Source of the DNA: Erinaceus europaeus
Taxonomy: Eukaryota > Chordata > Mammalia > Eulipotyphla > Erinaceidae
Length of the DNA stretch: 64,000 nucleotides
NCBI RefSeq assembly: GCF_950295315.1
Contig: NC_080164.1
Coordinates: forward strand, 57,489,296 to 57,553,295
Direction: 5' to 3'
Shown here: positions 57,446-64,000 of the stretch, piece after piece
How positions within the stretch are numbered: the stretch's first letter is position 1
Layout of the letters: each line of letters starts with the position of its first letter
The notes under the pieces: model-generated
Told to the model about the DNA's origin: nothing
The model's database searches: none
The model's input: the letters and a program-made list of their open reading frames with translations, nothing else
Made by a program: the position numbers and the translations under genes

Positions 57446-58819
57446 TTTAAACTCACTGGATTAAACAGTATACATCTATTTATATATTTTACTATAAAAT
57501 AGTATTTTATAAGTTGCTAACTGAATAATTCTTAGGACTGTAAGGTCATCCAGCTATAAATTCTAACGAATTAAAAGTAACAATTTCTTAAGTAAAAATA
57601 AAATACATTAGTCACCTCTTCTGTGCTATACACTCACAAACATATAACATTCTCACTGTCTTATTCTCCCATCTTCTTTCAGAAGACTAAAATAAAATGG
57701 AGAACCATATAAGTGAAAATAAAGGTTTAGGCAGAGTTTTGCCAAAGTTACACATTGCTGATAAAAGCTACATTGCAATAAAGTTGCATCATGGGTATAC
57801 CATGAGAACATCTGTTCCTTAAAAATCTCACTAGAGTGCAGGGTTCAGTTTGAGGCATCTTTTTTTCAAAACAAATGAACAGCAATGAGAGGAACTCCAA
57901 GCAAGAACAGAAAGATGATTAAGCCTATAGAAGATTTCAGCTATCTGGGTGGATTAAAGAAGATGGATAATTCACTGAATCTATTGCCAGGATGGGGAAT
58001 AATTACAGTCTACAAAAATTTCAAAGGTAGAGAAGCAAAAGAAGAAGAGAAACCATTTAACTAGATCCAGAAGATGATGAATTCTTATAGACATACATGA
58101 GATAAAAGAGGAAACTTTGTGAAATGAATTTTAGTAATTAGCATGTTAGCATGAAATGTCCTAGAAGGACATCAAAGATTTAAAGAGGACTAAGTATTCT
58201 GTGGAGCAATGATACTTGAGAATCCATCAAAAGTCTTCACTCAAAGATCCCCACCCCAGTGCACAGAACGACACTCTACCTCAGAAATCTCTCTGGACAT
58301 ATGATTACCAGAGTTGGTTATTGTGGCACTCTGTTGTTAAACTGTATACTTTAAGAAGTCAATTTTCTTAGAAAATAATGGTTGGAAATCTTGAAGCCTT
58401 GTCCTTGCCAATGTAGTTCATATATGATAGTATATAAAATATGACAGCATTTCTATAATATAAAATAGGTGTATAATTTACAAACATTATCTAGTATAAA
58501 TATATATTAATTTGCTTAATATACATTTACTGTTACCTAGAAAGTAAGTAGAGTTTTTTTTTAATAGTATTCCTTCTGGTTCACCAACTAAATTTTAATA
58601 TTTGTTCTTTGCATATTTATCTACTATCCAAAATTATCCCCCTTCTCTAACTATACAAACCTGATTATTAAATGCATCCTCCCTTGCTCATCATGATATA
58701 GGAATGGGGTGAGGTGCTAAGGTATTATTTCTACAGTATTTTTTCAGTACCACATCATATCATCAGTCCTATTGCTTTTTAGGTTCATAGACATGTCATG
58801 AAATAATAGTTAAAAATGT
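57446..58819. other. unique or unnamed ancient sequence
   Basis: The stretch GGATGGGGAATAATTACAGT at 57991-58010 has the feel of an ancient interspersed repeat that I cannot name. No gene recognised. Confidence 0.3.
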
Positions 58820-58827
58820 AAGTGCAG

Positions 58828-59122
58828 GGAGTCGGGCAGTAGCACAGCTGGTTAAGAGTGCTTGGCACAAAGCACAAGGGCAGGCTTAAGGATCTGGGTT
58901 CCAGCCCCGGCTCCCCACCTGCAGGGGAGTGGCTTCACAGGTGGTGAAGCAGGTCTGCAGGTGTCTGTCTTTCTCTCTCCCTCTCTGTCTTCCCCTCCTC
59001 TCTCATTCCTCTCTGTCCTGTCTAACAACGACGACATCAATAACAACAATAACTACAACAGCAATGAAAAACAACAAGGGCAACAAAAGGGAAAATAAAT
59101 AAATATATTTTTTAAAAAATTT
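58828..59122 (+). mobile_element. family A SINE, first of two at one site
   Basis: GGAGTCGGGCAGTAGCACAG head, complete body, ACAACAAGGGCAACAAAAGG tail. AAGTGCAG at 58820-58827 and 59123-59130 flanks it. Confidence 0.93.
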
Positions 59123-59130
59123 AAGTGCAG

Positions 59131-59485
59131 GGGGCCAGGCGGTAGCGCAGCAAGTTAAGAGCACATGGCACAAAGCGCAAGGACTGGCAGAAGGATCCCG
59201 GTTTGAACCCAGGGCTCCCCACCTGCAGGGGAGTCACTTCCCAGGCAGTGAAGCAGGTCTGCAGGTTTTTATCTTTCTTTCCCCCTCTTAGTCTTCCCCT
59301 GCTCTCTCCATTTCTCTCTGTCATATCCAACAACAATGACAACAATAATAGTAACAACAACACTGATAAACAATAAGGGCAACAAAAGAACAAAAGGGAA
59401 AATAATGGCCTCCAGGAGCAGTGGATTCCTAGTGCAGGCACCAAGCCCCAGCAATAAGCCTGGAGGCAAAAAAAAAAAAAAAAGT
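59131..59485 (+). mobile_element. long family A SINE, second at the same site
   Basis: GGCCAGGCGGTAGCGCAGCA head and the complete body with the 3' module (GGCCTCCAGGAGCAGTGGAT) and A tail. It is flanked by AAGTGCAG (59123-59130) and CAGTGCAG (59486-59493), reusing the downstream duplication of the first SINE. Confidence 0.92.
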
Positions 59486-59493
59486 CAGTGCAG

Positions 59494-60460
59494 TTTTTTT
59501 CCTAAAATAAATGACCAAATCCTAAAGGGGCAAACAGTGTCAAAGAAAAATATGTACAGTTGAGACAATCTTTGGGATATTCAGGTACAGACATGTCTAA
59601 AGAATGAAAGACAAAGTCATTAGCCAGGCTGACATCAAGAGCATTAGCTAAATACCAATGACATTCTAAATAAAGACAGAAAATGGTGATGGATTTCTCT
59701 CATCTTCATTCCCTTATTTTATATGCACAAGACTTCTTTATTGCTAACAGTTGATAAACTATAAACATATATAGTATGGCAACTAACAGAAAGAAGATAT
59801 TATTAGTTCTGTCTTTTGGTCTAGAAAAGACTAGCTAAAAAGAAGTTATTTTATTAGTAGCTCCAGCTCTATGCCAGATATCCACACATGTTCTCTACAG
59901 TGTGTGCTTTAAATTATTTACTGAAATAGATATTTGACTTTACAGAGAAATAATGGTTTCCTTGTGTCTCTCAGTAACAGGAAAAATTTCCATCTTTACC
60001 AGGGTAAGATTAAAAAGCTAATCAGCATTGCGGTCTCTCTGAGTCTACAGATGTGCTCTTCTCAAATCCACAGTGGATTTGGATTACCTGGTGATATTTG
60101 AACTGCCCCTTCTGCTCTTCTTGTATATTTATTTAACACTTTACTCAGCTTTGTTTTTAAGTGATTCTGACAGTGTCTAACTAAGAAACAACATGCTCTG
60201 GTTAAATGTTTAGGACAGGGGTTCTAATGATTTTTAAAATAAGCTCATATTCACTTTGGTTTTAATGTCAAACTGTCTGCAGATGGGAGTGAGTTCAAAT
60301 TAGAGCAAAGCAATGTTGCCTGCTCATTATCCATTTACTTATATCAGAAAAGTGAACTCTTTGTTAAAAGCAGAGCCCAAGCTAAACTCTCTTTAAAACT
60401 TATCTGGGTCTTCATCTTGCTTGGCATGTAGCAAGCGTATGAAAAGTGGTGGATCACATC
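59494..60460. other. repeat-poor unique sequence
   Basis: No mobile element named and no exon recognised. 60000-60300 is relatively GC-balanced and could be conserved. Confidence 0.35.
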
Positions 60461-60464
60461 ATTT

Positions 60465-60572
60465 TCTTCACTACATTGCAAGAGACTTGAGGGTGAGTCT
60501 GTTACAGGACCTGGCATTGTCCTGGGTGTTGCGGTAGGTCCTCAACCAAAACTTGCTGAGTGATTGAAAGAC
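60465..60572 (+). mobile_element. L2 3' end remnant
   Basis: CACTACATTGCAAGAGACTT followed by GACCTGGCATTG, GGTCCTCAACCAAAACTTGC and TGAGTGATTGAA tracks the L2 3' end (ATGTAAGCTCC, CCTGGCACATAGTAGG, GCTCAATAAATGTTTG, TTGAATGAATGA). Confidence 0.6.
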
Positions 60573-61097
60573 TGACCTGCTTCTCATTCGATTCTTTGCC
60601 AGACCATCTGAGACGAAGTAAACAGAGTTAATAAGAGATGAAAAGAAGGATTGCTGAGCCACAGTGAGGGGTTAGAGAACACAATTTGTGGCAGAACCAA
60701 TCAGCATATTTTCAAAAATCTCTCTAACAAAACCTGGCAGCCTGGTTGAGTGAGAAAGCAGGGGAAGTAGGCGATGGGTGTGTGTCTACACACATGCATA
60801 TACACACAAGGTGGGGGGGGGTTAGGGTAGTACATGTGAGGTAGGAGTTTGCAAAATGTTCAATGGAGTTACAGTCTCCATGCTATTTCCCTTATTCATA
60901 TATATATATTTGGTGTCCCAACAGGTCAACTAAGTTAGGATAATTCTAAGAATAAAAAGGAATCTTTGATTTGCACAACCTTACAGAGAGTTCAATCATG
61001 ACCCTAAGTTTTTGCATTGCATTTTGCTCTAAACCAACTATTATTCATATTTAATTTTAGTTTTGAGAATCTGTCTCCTTGAATCTCTCCATTTAAC
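60573..61097. other. unique sequence
   Basis: Contains a G run at 60812-60821 and a short (TA)n at 60898-60910. Nothing else recognised. Confidence 0.4.
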
Positions 61098-61108
61098 TCT
61101 TCTTTCTT

Positions 61109-61412
61109 TTTTTAAAATTTTTTTACATTTATTTATTTTCCTTTTTGTTGCCCTTGTTTTTTGTTGTTGTTGTAGTTATTATTGTTGTTGTTATTGATGT
61201 TCTCTTTGTTAGATAGGACAGAGGGAAATGGAGAGAGGAGGGGAAGACAGATAGGGAGAGAGAAAGATAGACACCTACAGACCTGCCTCACCACCTGTGA
61301 AGTGAATCCCCTTTAGGTGGGGAGGCAGGGGCTCTAACCGGGATCCTTACGCCTGTCCTTGGGCTTTGTGCCACTTGCGCTTAACTCGCTGAGCTACCGC
61401 CCGACTCCCGAT
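61109..61412 (-). mobile_element. family A SINE with 11-bp target-site duplication
   Basis: Reverse-complement copy with near-consensus head (TCGCTGAGCTACCGCCCGAC). TCTTCTTTCTT occurs at 61098-61108 and 61413-61423. Confidence 0.93.
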
Positions 61413-61483
61413 TCTTCTTTCTTATATGGCAGATTGCTATAAAATTTTATCATTGAAGTTATTTTTATGGAAAAATAAAGCTG

Positions 61484-61757
61484 GGGGCTTGGTGGAAGCA
61501 TACATAGTTAAGTGCATAGTACACAAGTACACTGCAAAAGGATTCCAGTTCCAACTCTGGCTCCCCACCTGCTGGGGGGGTCACTTCACAACTGGGAAGC
61601 AGGTATGCACATGTCTTTCACTCCTCTCTATCTTCCCCTCCTCTTTCAATTTCTCTCTGATCTACTTAATAAAATGGGGGGAGGATGGCCTCCAGGAGCA
61701 GTGGATTTGCAGTGTGGGCACCCAGCCCCAGTGATAACCCTCAAGGCAAAAAAATAA
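61484..61757 (+). mobile_element. long family A SINE
   Basis: TTGGTGGAAGCATACATAGT head (diverged), CTCCCCACCTGCTGGGGGGG, CT body, 3' module GGCCTCCAGGAGCAGTGGAT and an A-rich tail. Confidence 0.82.
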
Positions 61758-61839
61758 AAAGCTATTTTTATGTGTTACTTTTGCAAGCTGCAAACTATGC
61801 TTGAAATGTGAGTGGAATGCACAGTTTTTTTTTTCTGTT

Positions 61840-62235
61840 CCCAGATTCTTTTATTATTCAAATATCAAAATATGGAGAGAAAGGACAAGAAAAAGGGGGA
61901 GGAGAAAGAAAAGAAGGAAGATGAGAAATAAGAGAGGAGGATGGAGGAGGAGAGAGAAGAAATGGGAGGAGGAAGGAGGAGAAGAAAAGAGGAAGAGGAA
62001 AAGAAAGAGGAAGGAGGAGGATGTAGGAGAAGGAGGAAGAGAGAGGTGAAAAAAGAATGAAGAAGGAGAAGAGGAGGACAGGAGAAGGAAGGACAAGATA
62101 GAGGAAGGAGGAAGAGATAGCACAGTACTAGAACTTCTCCCAGTGGCATGTCATGACCATATGCTGTCAGGGCTTGAGCCTGATCAAATATGGCAAGACA
62201 GGTAGGTGCCCTATCTGGTGAACTATATCTCTAAG
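61840..62235 (-). mobile_element. family B SINE with expanded polypurine body
   Basis: The purine tract at 61870-62120 takes the place of the (CT)n body. Then come GTCAGGGCTTGAGCCTGATC (B-box complement) and head end CTATCTGGTGAACTATATC. Confidence 0.75.
61870..62120. repeat. ~250-bp polypurine tract (GGA/GAA-rich)
   Basis: Almost uninterrupted A and G on the + strand. The open frames on both strands (Arg/Lys/Glu or Ser/Leu/Phe runs) are composition artefacts. Confidence 0.95.
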
Positions 62236-63186
62236 AAAAATTAATAATCATATGTAAGGCTATATTACTACTTTCATGGTCTCTATACACTTTTGCCAGT
62301 AGTCTCATTACTCTTGGGGGGAACAGGACACTAAATATTTTGGTTGTGTTGCTGGAAAGATGGATAAAATCTAAACAATGCATCGTAAACTATTATTATA
62401 TTCATTGTTATATTATTTTTCTTTTGAAAATATATTTATTTTCAGGCAGGGCCTCATGTTACATGGTTCTGATACTATTGTGGGTATTTTATTTTTACAT
62501 TCAATTACTGTCAGAGACAGTAAAAGGAGAGAAACAGGGTAATCACCAGAGCTCTGCTCTAATAACCATGGAGGTTCCCAGTGGTGCTGTGCATAGTATT
62601 ATTTTTTCTAATCTCAAAATAAATTAATAAATAAAACACTTCTGTGGAACCCCTAAGACCATGGTACCCCCTAGGCACTTTGCCTGATGGAGAAACCACT
62701 CCTGCTTCTACCAACTGTATCCTGGTTGTTCTGTAAGAAGAATGTTGTTTGTGAAGTTTGCTCTCAACAGGACTCCTGATTCCCTGGGGCCTGGCTTCAG
62801 ACCTACTCAGAAGGTAGTAAATCCAAAATCACAAAGATTTAGACTCTCAACATGTACAAATTTTGAATATCAATTATAACTCAATAAAGCTTTAGAAAAC
62901 TTAGAATTACCTAAACTGTTATAATCACACTCTTGGAGTAAGAGAAATGCCATGGTGAGAGCAGGGAAATGACTGTTTTCTAAGACAGAAAGTGAGTGTG
63001 AAGTGTGGTAGGTAAAAGGCAGAGACAACCTCCAAAAGGCCTTGCTGAATGTCCTTTGAATCTACTGAAGGTAGGAATTCGGAGCCTTGCTCTAGGAAGG
63101 TGGCCACCTTAGTATGGATTCAGGTCCTAATCCACAGTTGTCACTATAACTACTTGCCATTCAGACACTATTTGGTATTATTAGTG
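62236..63186. other. mostly unique, possible old SINE near 62430-62635
   Basis: TAATAACCATGGAGGTTCCC and GTCAGAGACAGTAAAAGGAG look like a rearranged family B remnant, but order and strand are unclear. No gene recognised. Confidence 0.3.
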
Positions 63187-63510
63187 CTATTCTGTTTTTT
63201 GTTTTTTTTTCTCTCATTTCTGTGACTTCACTACTCTGGGCTGACTTTTCCTGATGGAAATAGAAACAGGACAGGTGAGACAGAACCTTTGGGTGATGTG
63301 CTACTTTACTAGGTTTGAGGTTAGTCACCAGAGGATTGAAGGGAACTTTTGGTACTGTTTTATCTCTCTCTTTTACTCTCTACTGAGAGAGAGGGGAGGG
63401 TAGCATCCAAGCATCTCTCGGTGCTATTATGCTCTCATGTAGAAGGGGCTCGAATCTAGGTTACATACATGACAATTAGACAATTTTTCACGTCAGTTAT
63501 TTCAACAGGC
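63187..63510 (-). mobile_element. family B SINE, long and diverged
   Basis: CTGTGACTTCACTACTCTGG, a CTCTCTCTTTTACTCTC / GAGAGAGAGGGGAGG inverted stretch, and GAAGGGGCTCGAATCTAGGT (B-box complement), with a decayed head. Confidence 0.65.
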
Positions 63511-63544
63511 AATTTTTTTGGAAATATATTTCTTTTCTATTTTT

Positions 63545-63829
63545 TAACATTTTAAAATTTTATTTATTTATTCCCTTTTTTGCCTTTGTTGTTTTATTAT
63601 TGTAGTTACTGTAGGTGTTATTAATGTTGTCGTTGTTGGATAGGACAGAGAGAAATGGAGAGAGGAGGGGAAGAGAGACGGGGAGAGAAAGCCACCTGCA
63701 GATCTGCTTCACTACTTGTGAAGCTACTCCGCTGTAGGTAGGGAGCAGGGGTTCAAACCAGGATCCTTATGCTGGTCCTTGCACTTTGTGCCACCTGCAC
63801 TTAACCCACTGTGCTACCGCGTGACTCCC
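63545..63829 (-). mobile_element. family A SINE
   Basis: Full reverse-complement copy: ATTTATTTATTCCC tail, TTGTCGTTGTTGGATAGG, and head end CTGTGCTACCGCGTGACTCC. Confidence 0.92.
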
Positions 63830-64000
63830 AGAAAGAGATTTCAGCTTACTACTCTAACTTGTCTCTACATCTAATAAACTAAATTGTATCCCTCTTAGCC
63901 TGTACAGATTTAACAGATTAAGTAATCTCAGTGTTCAAACTTCTTACAGTGTGAAACCATGTTTTGAATTCACAGATACAACTTTACCATGATCATTTTT

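Noticed and set aside
61801..62149. Arg/Lys/Glu-rich and Ser/Leu/Phe-rich frames
   Set aside because: Composition artefacts of the polypurine tract.
1..64000. CRISPR arrays, LTR/endogenous retrovirus, DNA transposon
   Set aside because: No regularly spaced repeats, no long terminal repeats or gag-pol-type frames, and no terminal inverted repeats with TA or 8-bp duplications that I could recognise by reading.

Overview
The window reads as intergenic or intronic DNA from a mammal, most likely a hedgehog (Erinaceus europaeus or a close relative). The evidence is the repeat set. There are many copies of a tRNA-derived SINE whose tRNA-like head carries A and B boxes and whose body runs through CT-rich sequence, an ACAA/ACAACAATAA stretch and a GGGCAACAAAAGGGAATAAATA-like tail, which I recognise as the hedgehog (ERI-type) SINE. 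I call this family A. A second tRNA-derived SINE with a (CT)n body is family B. There are also several generations of L1. I found no host exon, rRNA, tRNA gene, CRISPR array or LTR element that I could support. Every long reading frame is an L1, another non-LTR retrotransposon, or a shadow of one.

Layout: 1-2.2 kb holds family A and B SINEs and an ancient L1 piece. A young, essentially full-length L1 on the minus strand (L1-A) lies at 2238-9656, with a 15-bp target-site duplication and only a few disabling changes. From 9.7 to 18.6 kb there is sparse unique sequence with scattered SINEs, a hexanucleotide satellite and an L1-SINE chimera. At 18.65-23.7 kb an old minus-strand L1 is followed by an inverted L1 segment. 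At 24-33 kb there are L1 tails and nested SINEs. From 33 to 35.3 kb is unique sequence. An older near-full-length minus-strand L1 (L1-C) lies at 35.29-42.43 kb. At 42.4-44.5 kb an old L1 3' UTR has been hit by a SINE and by two insertions of a quite different, CpG-rich, non-L1 retrotransposon. Another near-full-length minus-strand L1 (L1-B) lies at 46.6-53.6 kb. From 54 to 64 kb are unique sequence, SINEs, one L2 and one MIR remnant, and a polypurine tract.

The most notable signal is at 42.47-44.48 kb. It is a head-to-tail pair of 5'-truncated copies of a non-LTR element encoding the region downstream of the reverse transcriptase (PWLPVLSNIAPPD-type motif and a C-x-C-x7-H-x4-C zinc motif). 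The stop codon sits almost at the element's 3' terminus, followed by trinucleotide repeats, as in RTE-like elements. About 0.7 kb away is a 25-nt insertion of the same 3' end, flanked by a perfect 12-bp duplication. This element looks like invertebrate non-LTR retrotransposons rather than any resident mammalian LINE. A second unusual signal is at 33.2 kb: an insertion of only the 5' head (26 nt) of the family A SINE, without a tail, inside a perfect 16-bp duplication.

The system at work is retroposition. L1 endonuclease and reverse transcriptase probably mobilised both SINE families, and the RTE-like element would have supplied its own machinery.
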